Shown here: positions 41,909 to 54,700 of the stretch, in pieces
How positions within the stretch are numbered: position 1 is the stretch's first letter
Layout of the letters: every line of letters begins with the position of its first letter
Source of the DNA: Alloascoidea africana
Taxonomy: Eukaryota > Ascomycota > Alloascoideomycetes > Alloascoideales > Alloascoideaceae
Direction of reading: 5' to 3'
NCBI GenBank assembly: GCA_030581615.1
Contig: JAKTTT010000021.1
Location: 62,001-126,000, forward strand
Length of the DNA: 64,000 nt
Translations under genes and position numbers: made by a program
Notes under the pieces: model-generated
What the model saw: only the letters and a program-made list of their open reading frames with translations
Told to the model about the DNA's origin: nothing
The model's database searches: none

Positions 41909-44900
41909 GCCCATATACTACTCATTACCTACAAAAAAAGCGCATTTGAGGAAACACACTTCACTAGCACAGAGTGTGTGTGGTCCAAGGTCTTGATCTT
42001 TTTGTCCTTTTGCTTTTCGCTCTCTACTTTTTCCACTTTTTTCTTATGATTATCATATTTGCAGACGCGTTGCTGTTCTTGTTCTCCTCTTCTCATGTAA
42101 TTCGTTTTGACGTTCCTTTGGTCCTTTTTTTTTTCCACTTCTTCTCTATTATCCTCTCGTCCTTTCAATTTTTTACAAAAAATAGCGGTACTCGCGAAAC
42201 GTCGGTACTCGAATTTCTTCCCTCATTCACCTTTTAAACGCACTGCAAAATGAAATAAATCAATCAATGAATTTGGTAAAAGCATGTTGAAGTGAACTGC
42301 ACTAGGAGAAAAAAGATCTTAGCCGAACTTTCACACGCCTTACTGTGTATTGGTGTTGTGTGTCTGTCACTCATCTCCACCACCCATTCTAATTTAATGT
42401 TGATCTCTCTCACCTAGGTCTGTCGCTTTTCCCCCTAATGATGATTATGATGATGATGATGATGATGATTATGAAAAAAAAACCAATAATGAATTGAATT
42501 GAATTGATCTATAGACGGGATTATTTTTCTTTTTTCACAAAAAAATTGTTATTCTTATTTTTGCGCATTTTCTTTTTTTTATTATTATCAAATACTATCA
42601 TTGACATTGACGGATGGATATCTTTCAAAACCAACTAGAAGTTGATTCCATGTTTTGTTTTGTTTCGTTTCTTTTATCAGACTTGTTTGGATTCCTTGTT
42701 ATTTGTGGTTCTTATATATATACTTGTGTTCTCTTTTTAGCTTTTTAACATTTCAATAAAAGAAGGAAAAAAAAAAAATATGAATGAATGGATTGATTGA
42801 TCAGTATCAATTGATCTATACCTTTGGAAGTTTATTAGCACATAGCGCTATAATTTCTTGTATCCGAAGAAATCAAAAACACAAAAACAAAAGTGTTCAA
42901 GATATGTTTCTAGAATTCTAACGTCCTGCTGCATTTGCCATTTGACAAATCCCTCTTATTTCTCAACTGCAGCAATAGAACTCGTACGCGCTGACGTAAA
43001 AATGGAAAAGCACATCTGTAATCGTGAGCGTGAATTTCTTTTTTTGCTTTCATCTCCTTTATCTGCTGGCGCTTCTTCTTCCATGCCAATGGTTCATCCA
43101 GAATATCCTCCTGGTAATGCCTTATTATGGCCATCTCCACGTTTCACCCCCCCGGAAAAGAACAACCAATTCTCAAAACGATGTATTTTTTGGTATGGCC
43201 CGTTGTGCTCCTGATCCCCATTTCCAAAAAACGATAGTTTAAACTGGGCCATACTGCCGTCTGCTTGGGCCTCGTGTCTCCGGGAAGGGAAGGGAAGCGC
43301 CAGGCCCATTAACATTAATCGGCTAAATGGCCTTTGGCATCGCCGTCCATTTCTATTATTTGACCCAATAATCTTTTTTTGCCTCAGAAGGCAAATGGCT
43401 TGTCCATTTTCGGTCAATGCCCTAACTAATTTCAAGTGGATGCTATCTGTAACTGTTCGGCAACGGGCGACAGATGGGAAAATAGGAAAATAGGAGAGCG
43501 CGCGGCCGCTCACCAGGCCAGGGCCAAAAGGGATTTTATTCCCTTCTGGGCATCCCGCTCGTTTTTCTTTTTCCTCTCTATCGATCGTCTGAGAAGTGCT
43601 CCAGGTACAATCTATCCTTTTTCATGCTCTACTTAGACCTGGTTTAATTGGACCATAGTGTAAATTCCGGCTTAACATGAACCAAATTATTAATAATCAT
43701 ATGGCAAAAAAAAAAAAAAAAGAGAGATTTAGAACATGTAGCGACCAAGCTAAGACTTCTGAGACCGTCCAGGTTAAGTTTTGAAAAGAAAGAAAAAACT
43801 TGTCCGCCCTAGTCCTTTTCGTTATTGTTATACTGCCGTTACCTGGTGCGCGCTTCAACATGACACCCCGTCGAATCATCGTTTCTAACCATTGCCTCCA
43901 TGATTCTAGATCTTAGAGAAGCATTGAGAACAAAACAAACTTGGTTTTAGGGCTTTTCGGCTCATCTAATGTGTACCGGTTCCCCAGGTAAGAGTCGATT
44001 CTCCACAACTTACTTACTACCACAAGTTTGAAACTTGGTCTAGCCCAATTGGATCCCAAAAATCCACTCCTTTGAAGTGTCTCGAACAAAATGTCAGACA
44101 AAATGGGCTTGGGGCTAGTTAGCTTTTTCCCCGAAAAATCAAATCAGAAACTGGGTTTTGCTTTCCGCTTGAAGATGGAAAAAAAAAAATTATCGTCCTC
44201 AGTTCCGGTGAAAAAATCGCATGTCTCGTACCATCTTTAGTGATTGGTGTATATGTCTTTGGGCTGTGCGTGCTTTCTCTAAGGACAAGGATCCTTGAAC
44301 TTACAGCAGTCCTTCAACTTGAGGCTCGCCTCGCTAGTTATCGATTCTCGACTTTTGGAATAGTTTTGGCTAAAGTGCAAGGTTGGCCAGGACACAATTG
44401 TCCAGCCAGTTGGTTTAACCAACCAGCAAGCCAGTAGCCGACCTTTCAATCTCTTAACAAATTGATTATATCATGTTTCGAATATCATGGTTTTCGGTCC
44501 TCCAAGATCTGAATTCAGGTGTCCCTAGAGGCAAGTACCAGTTCAGCTGAGTTTCATTGACCTATAGTTTCTAACTATACCCTGAATACAACGAACTAGA
44601 TGCTGTATTAATGAATGAATGCTTTTCTAAAGTCCACCTCTTGGTGAAGTGTGGTGTCTAGCAAGAGAAAAAGATCTTTTATACGTTATGTCATAATTTG
44701 CAAAACGTTCATCATGTTCTTAAACGGATGGAAGTGAACAAAAAAAAAACGAATGGCTTGTAATTCCTAAACACGCAAGTCTCTGTCCCTTTTTCATCAA
44801 GTAACATCATTCAATTCTTGAAACGGTTTAATGCTGATAGACACTCTGTTTGATGTAGTCCAACTGAACTCAGTGGCACCTATGTAAAAGAATCTTGTTG

Positions 44901-47900
44901 TACAAGTTTCGCATCTTTAGAATATAGACAAAACCCGAAATCATTCATGCGATTGCCTCATTCGAAAAAAAAAAAAATTGAAATGTCCATGGAACACCGG
45001 CAACATTCCTCATCAACTGTCCGTATCTCATTGTGCATTATCATCGGGTACGTACTCTGACCATCCTGAAAGCTTCCCAATGAATTAATACAGTTATGAA
45101 CACTTAAATATCTTCTAATTAAAGCAATACCCCTTTTATGGGAAAGCTATAGTTTTGTAGAAGTCTTCTATGTTCTGGAGGGAAAAGAATGTTTTTCTTT
45201 TAACTGTAAATGCAAATCAGACCAAATGTCTGCATGTCTGCGTACTTCACGTGCTCCAAATGGAGGAAGATTTCTGAAGAAGCACTCACACATGCTTCTT
45301 CTTCAAACTCTGTCTTCTCCATAGGCTTGGCGATTGTCAGTTTCCTCTAAACTAGAAGGACAATGGCATGGACTCTATCTGTTCATTACAATTAATCTAT
45401 GAAAGGAGCACGAACGGATGACCGAGGAAATGCTCAAAGACTTGAGCAATAATAATGGGACGATGCACTCCTATACTTTGCGTACTCTTGGTCTACCGGT
45501 CATTATGCTCCAATCACTTACAATCCAAATGCCCTTTTTCTTATGGTGGCGCTTTGACAACTTGTTCCCACCAAATCAACAACAGTATAATTTTTAAAAA
45601 AGAATCCTGTGAACTCAATGGCTTGGGAAAAGTTGGAATGATCAGGTCATCTATTTCATGACGGTATATTCTGTTACAATTTGAAAAGATCCCAAGAGCT
45701 AGGTCAACCTACCCATGGTCATCTTTGAAAAGAGTTGAGCGATTAATATTGACCAAAATGAAGGCCATGGAAACAATTGAATTATCATTTTTTTTAATCG
45801 AAGAAAGAGGCTTTTAGATGATATACTGAAGCGAGATTTTCATCTTTTGTACGGGTGGAGTTCTACCATTCAATACACCTTTCCAGTTGACCAAGCGCCA
45901 TTCAAAATCTGGTGATGACATTTTCATGTGAATATCTTAGAAACCTCAGATTTATCAAAACTAAAAATTTGATCCCTTCTTCCTTGACACAAACGTTATA
46001 ACGTTGGGACAATTATCGATTCTGTGGCAACAACTAACTAGACCAAGGATCTCCTGGTGACAGCTTATGTGCACGTTGATCTTTTGCTTGAAAGACGTGG
46101 TCTTTCATTTCATACCCGCAGCCCGTTCAGAGGGTTGTCAACCGTTTTGGCATTACCGTTTCCTTTCTGATTCCAGACCCTTTCCGTTGTTTTTTTTATA
46201 TGACAGGCTTAGAAACATAATAATGTCCTGTATTCCAAGGATCAGTTAATGTTTCAGACTTTTGAGATCTAAGGCTATGGTTTTGATTATTTCAATGTAC
46301 AACAAGATCAAGGTGTCAATTAATTGAATATTGGAGATCAAAAGCATGCACCGGTACGTGTAACAACAAATCAAAAGTGATAAAAGATAGAAGCATCATC
46401 ACAAACTTCTTAATTGTTGAAGGATATTGCGTTACGATGAGTTCCTCCAAGCCAATGATATAGGCGGTCCATGTACCTGACATGTGCAGCCAGTCTACCA
46501 CCGATTCATGACCGTTTGATCATCATCAATTGGTTTAGAAAAGGTCACAAGGAGCAGTTCTTCACCTCTATTCTGTTCATCATCTCACATTTATAGGATC
46601 CAGTTCTACCACACCTACTGCCACTGATCTGTGGCTAACCTTAAACCTGCGTCTTCGATCTACTAGTAATCCGTGATTTTTTGGATGTTTCATGTTGTGC
46701 GCTTTTCTAGAAGGAAAGAGTGGAACGTCCAGCTCAAACAGGTTTATAAATGAATAGCCAAATCCTGGTGATCTGTTCCACTTCTACGTCTACGTATTTG
46801 CATCATCTGAAACTGCAAAGGCCATGAAATGGTAATGACTCTTGATCCTAATTTGTAGAAAAAGTCCTGGCATTTTGGTGAGGTAGACAGTGTTATAGAT
46901 CCTATCTGGAACGATATGGATGCCAAAAGGAAATGCACTTTTGAATTAACTAAACCTTCTTGACTCTCTATACTCCGGACGGAATGATGACTTATGTATT
47001 TGCCAAAAATAATCAAAAGAATTGGGCATTAATAAGTTGTTCAATAATCGTTAGTCGATAATCTCTTCAAGCGTTCTATCCAACAAATTGTTACCCTACT
47101 TATCATTTTGATGTCCGGGTAACTCTGTTTCTCATGCCAAGATTCTAGAGGAACAAAACATCCACAACCAGAAGAGTTTCTCAATACCTTGTTATTTCAC
47201 CTTAAAAATGACTGGTCGTGAGGTTCTAATTTACGTAACCTTTCAATTCCATTAGCAAGAGCAATATTGCTTGGAATTGAATGTCGTGTGGCTCATTTCT
47301 CCGGTTCGTTTCAACAACTACGCAATTTTAATTGAGAAACGTTGAACTGATGGTCAGCCAAGCGTTTAGCATGTAATTCACATCTCTGAGTTACATAGTC
47401 TCATGAAGCTTGAATATCAAGCTCTAAAAGATAGCTCTGATTGCAAGGAGAGTTTATTCTCATAACTGGTTTATAACTTCCGAAGTGTCAAATAAAAGTT
47501 GGCATTCGATAGTAAACTTTTGTAGTGTGTATTCCTGATCTTTGTTGAACAAGATGTCTCAGTTTGACCTGTAACTTGCATTTGTTAATGGATGAATTGT
47601 GTTACATAAAAGGGAGAAAGCTGAACAGTTTGCATTCAACATGAATTCTACAATATGGTTTGACATATTTCCGTGCAACGTCAAAAGAAATACCAATTAT
47701 GAATTGTTCAAATCATGTTACACTTTTTTTTTTCTTGGTAACCTCATCTTTTGCGATGAAAGGGGTTTGGCGTGTCGGTATTTCTGTAGAAGCGATTTTT
47801 TTTTTTTCATATCTCGGAACAAATGCATCCGTTTACCTGCGAATAATTGACTTAATTGTTTAATGTCAAACCTCCTGAGTTAGTATAGACAGAAGGTATA

Positions 47901-50156
47901 ATCATTAATTACGAAAGAAAGAGCCCGTACTTCTGGAAATAAAGCTGGGGTACATGGATTTGGAAGAAGCTCTCCCTTCTCAGAAAGGAGGCATATACTG
48001 AGACCGCGTATTGAACATCTGCATTAATTTGTATTCAGAATGGTTTGAGATATATTTTAAATCTATAATCGTATTTTAACTTGAAATAAAGAATAATAGA
48101 AAACCGGTAAGTGGATCAATGGTTCGAGGATACCGTAAATCTACATAGCTTTTATGAGAGTTTCAATAATTTTACCGCGAGCTCTTTACTCTGGAATCTC
48201 TGTTCACACCAGGTAACTCAACAAAGAGTGGCAGCATCATGGCATGACTAAAATGAGGCAACCGCGATTTGATCTCCGAGATCAGGCAATAAAAAGTAAT
48301 CCAGACCATTTTTTTATTGAAAAGTCTTGAGCTTCAAGGTTGACAATTGCAAACTCTTTAGCTTTGCAGTAGATGTCTCAATTGTTGCAGCGGCTCTTGG
48401 TCTATTGCACATTCAAAAGTAAGTGGAACATCTCACATTAATATTAGGGGCATCTATTTTTCCTTTTTTCTTTTTCATGCCGACCGGTTTTTCTATATCG
48501 ACAAGTATAATTATGCTTTAATGCTTCTATCAGGCGCTCTTTGCAGAATTTTTACGAGATCCCGACGAAATAGGTAACACCGGATTAAAATTTTCTTTCA
48601 GTCTCGTTAAACAAAAAAAGACTGGGAAGATTGCTGTTGTTGTTCATTCTAACAACATCTCTGGGTGAATTTATTACTATAGAGACTTATCAGCTACAAT
48701 AAAACTAACTGAGATTTGAAACTGGAAAAATTACATTTAAAACCGCGATCGCGTTGATTTAGAGAATTATGGTCCTAGTCTTAAGCAGGAAACAGTACTT
48801 TAACAAGTTCGAAGTAAAGGACATTAAGTTGTAGGCAACGGGGCATATATTCTGTAGCATAAGATAGCACTTGCGTTATAAAGAAAATGAGAAGCATGAT
48901 TTGGATCTTGACGGCTCGTTTAACCCGGCAATGGAAAAGACATCACATTTGGTGCAGCATGAGCTTAGTTCACACGAAAAAAAGCAATAAAACTATAGTT
49001 TTATATTAAAAATGCATACATTGTTTACGAGACTGGCCAATAACTGATAATAAGCAATTCCTGTGTGCAATTTTTCCACTTCGTGTAGTGGAAAACTGGA
49101 GCAGACTCATCCAGCATCGCAAACCTGAAAAATATAATTCTTCATTTTTGCCCAGGGTCTATTCTAATAATAGAGGAGGGAATCATGAATAGACGAGCTC
49201 ACCTTACCATTGTCATTTATGAGATCTAACTAGGATAAAAATGTCCTTTTACGGACCCCTTTTTTGATATAGTCTCTCATTATGGGCTTAACCTGTTCGT
49301 AATTTTGAATGCAACAATGAAGCGTCAATCTTTACTGAATTAGGAAACATCTGCTTTTACACCGAGTTTGTGGACATGTCTCTTCCACGGCAACACTAAG
49401 GCCAGTCAGACAATACCATGACTAATACTAAGGACACTTGATTCAGTTATGATACAGGGATATATTGCTTAAAGTCAAAAAGGAATTGCAGTACTTAGCA
49501 CAGTTCTTTAATATGCATTTGAACGTTGAAGATCCATTGGCCATTTATGGCCTGCAACCAAATACACATCACAGAATAATGTGCAATGAAAGGGGTCAAA
49601 ATCGCACATTCGTAGGTTAAAATGATCCTTCCCTGTTTAAAAAGGGAATAGAAGGATTCTTAGATACAACTTTTCTTTCTGTTTATCAATTCAATCGGTT
49701 TTAAGTATTTTATGAACCTGTACGCCTGGTTTTGTCAGCTCATTTTTGCTCTCTGGAGCTGTCACAATGCTTAGATTACCGAAAAGCGACCGGATCATCG
49801 CTGATATCCTAAATCCTTTAAACACATACATATACTACTCGGGTATTTTTGTAAGTAAAATCTGCTAAACTTGAAGGGGTTTGAGATCTTGTTGAGTGCA
49901 GCTTTATAGGCAAATTACACTGATGAAGATGATACATCAGACAAGCAAGCAATAAGGTGTGGTTAAACGATTTGATATTGAAACACAACTACTTTTTCTC
50001 GGTCTAACTAGAGTGTTCCAATTCCTTAATCAATGCAAAAATTCAGAGCGTATGTACAACCAAATTTAAAATCAATTGCGTAAAGTCAAGACATTATTTG
50101 TATGAAAAAAAAAATCCACAAGTTCTGGATAGGTATGCAAAGGTTTGGAGATTTTG
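41909..50156. other. Gene desert, about 8.2 kb
   Basis: No convincing coding region, tRNA, rRNA, snRNA or transposon was recognised on either strand. The longest frames are 118-139 codons and show no family similarity. A GAT-rich tract (42437-42472) and GAATT repeats (near 42495) lie near the left edge. Homopolymer runs typical of the other intergenic regions become rarer to the right. One line counted by hand (48001-48060) is 30 percent G+C. CGGGTAA (Reb1-type core, 47116-47122) occurs once. Functions such as centromere, long regulatory region or non-coding RNA are possible but not shown by the sequence. Confidence 0.6.
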
Positions 50157-51710
50157 TCAAACGAAATAAAGACCACCTCCTATAGAATTAAGCGTATCAC
50201 CTAGGTCGATGACTTCGTCACTTGTGGTTTTCCAGTGCAGATTATAGCTCACTCGAACTGTTTTTAAAAAGGGCAACCGTTCTTCTAAAATAGGAACCAA
50301 TATGTCATCTGGCTGTACTCCCAGAGCGTTTCGCAGTGGGTTGCCATTAGAGTTAAGACACAAGACTTTCAAAGGATGCGATTTAGATTTCGTGGTCAAA
50401 GGGATATAAGTTTCCAAAAACATGTCTCGAGAGATGAATTCCACACTGTAGGATAGACTCTCCAAGCGTGGGCATATTACTAAAATGTCATTGAAGGACG
50501 TCAACCGAACATTGGGTAACGGCGATTTTATCGTCAAATGAGTTATGGTAGAGCCAACCATACAAAGCAATGAGTGAAGAGCATCAGTTGAAAGAAATAC
50601 ACAATGCGATATGCTCAACTCTTCTATAGTTCTTGGGAACTCGGTTTTCATGACAAAATCATCAGTTATCCCTCCAGCAAGGGACAAATATTTCAAGTTT
50701 GGAGGCCATCGAGTATCAAAAGTTGTACAGCAGTTTGATGCTCTCGGTAACGACAAACTGAGCAGTTCCGGGAAGTTACTGATGGCCAAAAACAACTGGT
50801 CCAAATCTATTGCTCCTGATACCAAGCTAAGATCCAATATCCTGAGTCTTTTACACTGACGAAGACTGACAAGTGGGGAAAAACCAAAGCCTTTCTGAGG
50901 AGCTATAAACTCTTCTAAAGATGGAGCACATCTCCGTAAAAGTCTAGCCATATGCGAAATCTTTCCCAGGTATACAATTGGACCCAAGTCCAGAGTGTGC
51001 ACAAGTGTTCCAAGATTGCTTTTCTTGCTTTCTGGGCTACTCATAGTTTGAATAAAGCTAGCAAAGTTCCGCGTGGAGAGTTCTGGCTTATCATATAGCA
51101 GTGGTGCCCCAATGTCGTAAAATAGGCGGTTAACACGCAATAATTGAGGATCGATAGGACGAGGCAAGTAGTCGAAGATAGCACTTATCAACTCTGGTGG
51201 GAGTTTCAAATGGAATCGATCATCGTCATCGTCATCACAATCTGTGTTTATTCTCCCGAGAATAGAACTTCCAACGGCCGACTTATCTTCCGTATTAATT
51301 TCGTCTGCCGAGCCTGACTCTCCGATGGTTTCTGCATCTTTAGAAAGGACGTCTAGACTTTGTCCATAAACATACCTCCTGTACGGAGGCTTTACTTTTC
51401 TAGGTCTTCGTTTCGGAATTGTGAAAATGTACAAACCAAATTTCTGATAGATGTTGTTTGCTGAACTTCACAGGAGTGTTATACTTGTTCTTTTTAAGCG
51501 AGAGAGTAAGTAGAGAGCAAACATCAATCACGGATGATGCTTTAATGGATCCTGTTACCCGTCTGTGTGGGGATGTTGTGAGCGTGACTGAGTGACACTG
51601 ATTTTTTCAAGTTTCTCTTCTTGGCTGACTTGAAAAATTGTTTCTATAGCGTCAGTTAAACTACGGAATGAGGGGATATAGTGATTCAGAATTTTACTAT
51701 TAGCGATCAT
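50157..51710 (-). CDS. F-box protein with leucine-rich repeats
   Basis: The main exon (50157-51465) encodes an F-box (KLPPELISAIFDYLPRPIDPQLLRVNRLFYDIGAPLLYDK) followed by leucine-rich repeats (LRILDLSLVSG, LLSLSLPRAS, LKYLSLAGGI, IEELSISHCV, LESLSYSVEF). This suggests an SCF substrate-recognition subunit. It resembles the uncharacterised yeast F-box protein YDR306C in length and layout. The exon has no ATG before the F-box; the next in-frame ATG is inside the domain. A spliced first exon at 51559-51710 (ATG at 51710, GTAACA donor, GAAG acceptor) would restore the frame and give 486 residues, but its weak splice sites make it provisional. An acidic DCDDDDDD run precedes the F-box. Confidence 0.8.
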
Positions 51711-51768
51711 TACTCCTGGATTCTGTGCTTTATGCAATAAATTCTTTGAATATCAACAACTTCTAATG

Positions 51769-54700
51769 TTACATTTCCATTTCTACATCACCTTCTGTGT
51801 TCTCTCCTGGCAGAACATTCAGCTCAAAAGAAACCTCCTTGTCGGCATCCACATAGGAGTCGCACATCAGCAGAATAGCGAGTTTGTGTTTTCCAGCAGC
51901 AGGTGCGTCAAACTGTAGCCTTGTCGTTTGATTAGCTTTCGAAATAGTAATCCTTCGAATAGCCAAAAGCTGTTTTGTCTTTTCTTCACCCACAATAATT
52001 CTCCAGTGCTCGATTTTCGTAAATGGGTAAAATGGGGCCTGTACAACGAGTGTCTCAGGGTCCTCATCTCTATCCAAGCTGATTATGAGGTTGACTTCTT
52101 CTCCAGCACGTATCTCGTTCTCGTCTTCGGCAATTTCATACGTGAAATCGACATGTGGGTACTGATTAACAAATTCAGCAACTGAACCCATCTGCCGGTC
52201 TGTCATTTGAAGTATTGCTTCCCTCTCATCGTCTTCCAAGTTCATCAGATCGTACACCGACTCAACGTCTTTAGTTTTGGATCTCTGGATAACCTCTTCA
52301 GTGAAAAATGGAATTTGCTTGAGAGGGCTTTCTCTGTTCCACATTGCTTGTACAACCATCTGAGATAACTCCAATCCATATGTTGCGTTCCAATGGCCAT
52401 CGCCCGAGAGTATATCAACAACCGCATCCAACAGGTTTACAATCTTCTCGAGAACTATGCGCTGATCTGAAGCAAGATCAGGAGGAAGAGACAGCCTTGA
52501 AAAGTGTGCTTGCAGCAAGATAAAAGCTTTGAAATTAGGAGATAAGAAAGATGTATCCGAGGTACCTTTTAGAGGTACACGCTGATGGATTTTGGACAGA
52601 ATCTGTTCCTCATGATTTCTGATGGGGATAGAATCAAACTCCGCAGCAAATGCAATTATCTCAACCATACTCTTGAGTTTAGTTTTTGCAGACAATGAGG
52701 AAAGGAATATCTGCATAGTGGCAAATGAGATGTTACGATGGGTTGCAATCTGGGCACCAGGCATAGGCACAATTGTTGTGGGCTCTTCATCTTCATCTTC
52801 TTCCTCGCCTTCTTTCACCACACCATCTTCATACAGCTCTACTATCTTTTCATCAGCGAGCTGTTGGAAGGTCTGCTCCACCAAGTCAGAGAGGTAGACG
52901 TTCAATTGACTTTTGCTCTCTAAACCATAAAAACTTGGATTTGCCGTTAACCTTCTGAAAAAATATGAACAACTTAGCCAAGTCAGACATCCCTGCTCAT
53001 TCTTTATGATATCGTTGCAAATCTCTGGAATAATAGCATCAGCAAAGTCTAAGTTCAACTGGCTTTCAATAGGCAACGCCTCAGACAAGAACTTTCGATA
53101 GTATGCTCTTTTTGCACTATTTGTGAGAATAAGCGCGCTTCCTTTCACGCCCTCTTCTCTAGGTGCACATCCAATCATTTCAAGCAACTCGCTTACTGGA
53201 TAGTCAACATATCGGTGCTCTTTGCCTTCGTAAAACTGAGTCCCCATTACAACCACAAGATTTGCGTTAGGAGCCTGCCAACAGGTTTCAAACGTTGCTA
53301 GCAAAACTTGGATAGCTCCAATCTCATACAAACGCAATACTCGATCTCTATCGCCCTTGTTCATGTTTGTATACAAGAACCCAATTCCATATTGCAAGCT
53401 TTCTTTTAATGTAGCATCGTTAATTCTTTCCACCATGTTCTTAAACACCGGCTCGTCCTTGTCTACACGGAGGAATAACCCTTCATCGCCTTCAGCAGCA
53501 GCCAATCTCATTAAATCAATACCAGTATCAACGCATTGCTTTCGGCTGTCCAAAAACACAAGACAGTGGCTGGATTGTATTCTAAGAGCAGCAAAGGTAG
53601 GTCTTGACATTGCAATCATAAGCGATGGGTGATGGGTAATATTCATAGCAGATAAATGAATTTGCAATGGCCTTTGTCGAGCTTCGGGCGAAAAGTTGAA
53701 CACTGTGTGCTTTTCAGCCCCAATCCATTCACCAAAGCTTTTTCCATTTGCCAAAGATGTACTGAGGGCAATAATTCTCATTTTCTTCTCAAGTTGAAGA
53801 GCAATGAACTTCATTCTTGAAATAATCACCTCATATATAGACCCGTTCTGACCTCCAATCATATGAACATCGTCTGCAATAAACAGTTCTACTTCCTGAA
53901 CATTTATTCTTGTAAGCCATTTTCTAGAAAGTACATCCCATTGGCTTGGAGTAGCAAGAACCAAGTGTGATTCAGCTAGAATTTTTCTATCGCCGGCAAC
54001 TTCACCTGTAAGTTTGTCGATAACTTTTCCACCAGCACTTGTCGAAAACCTAGACTTCCAATCCTTAAGTTTTGCATCTACTTGTGCTTGGTACGGTGTA
54101 ATATAGACAATTCGCCCTCGATTCAACTTCCAGTGTCGTAGTATAGCCAGTTCCACACAAGTTGTTTTGCCACTTCCTTTAGGTATTCCAATAAACACGT
54201 TATCGTCATTTCCATACACTGCCTGAAACACCTGTGACTGAGCTCTGTTGAAAGACTTGAAAGGGAACTTGTCGACAAATTCGGAAACTTTGAGATCCGA
54301 AGTAGGAACTAATTGAACATCAAACAACGGCGTGTGTTCGGGAAACTTTTTTGGTATAACCAAAGAATTGAAAGGAATTGCCAATCTTGTTTCGCAATGA
54401 AGCCATCTTTCGGAATATATCGAAACAAAGTAATTTGGCTGGAGCGGCTCAAGTATCGGAACAGTGAATTCAATATAATGCTCATCATTCACATACTTTT
54501 TCCGGATAATAAAATAGTCGTTGAAAAGAATCGTTTCTCCATTACAATCTTCAACAAATATGAAAAACGGTTCGGCTAGCTGATGTACTTTTTCATTCCA
54601 TTCGAAATCTGGCGTTATAGTCAATTCAAACTTTAACAGGCTTGGGGTAATTGGCTTGTAGTTAGTGACAACTTCAAACTTGGGAAATTGTCTTAGCATG

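Noticed and set aside
43094-43513. 139-codon minus-strand open frame
   Set aside because: No recognisable domain, no promoter signals, low-quality composition, and isolated in the gene desert.
45237-45250. CGTACTTCA resembling the 5' part of U3 snoRNA
   Set aside because: Only a 9-base match; none of the other U3 boxes follow.
45200-47500. Scattered short peptide resemblances to reverse transcriptase/RNase H motifs of copia-type elements
   Set aside because: The matches are only a few residues long, lie on both strands and occur in the wrong order for any retroelement. No terminal repeats were seen, so they are best explained as chance.
48118-48135. GGTTCGAGG resembling a tRNA B-box
   Set aside because: No matching A-box or cloverleaf could be built around it.
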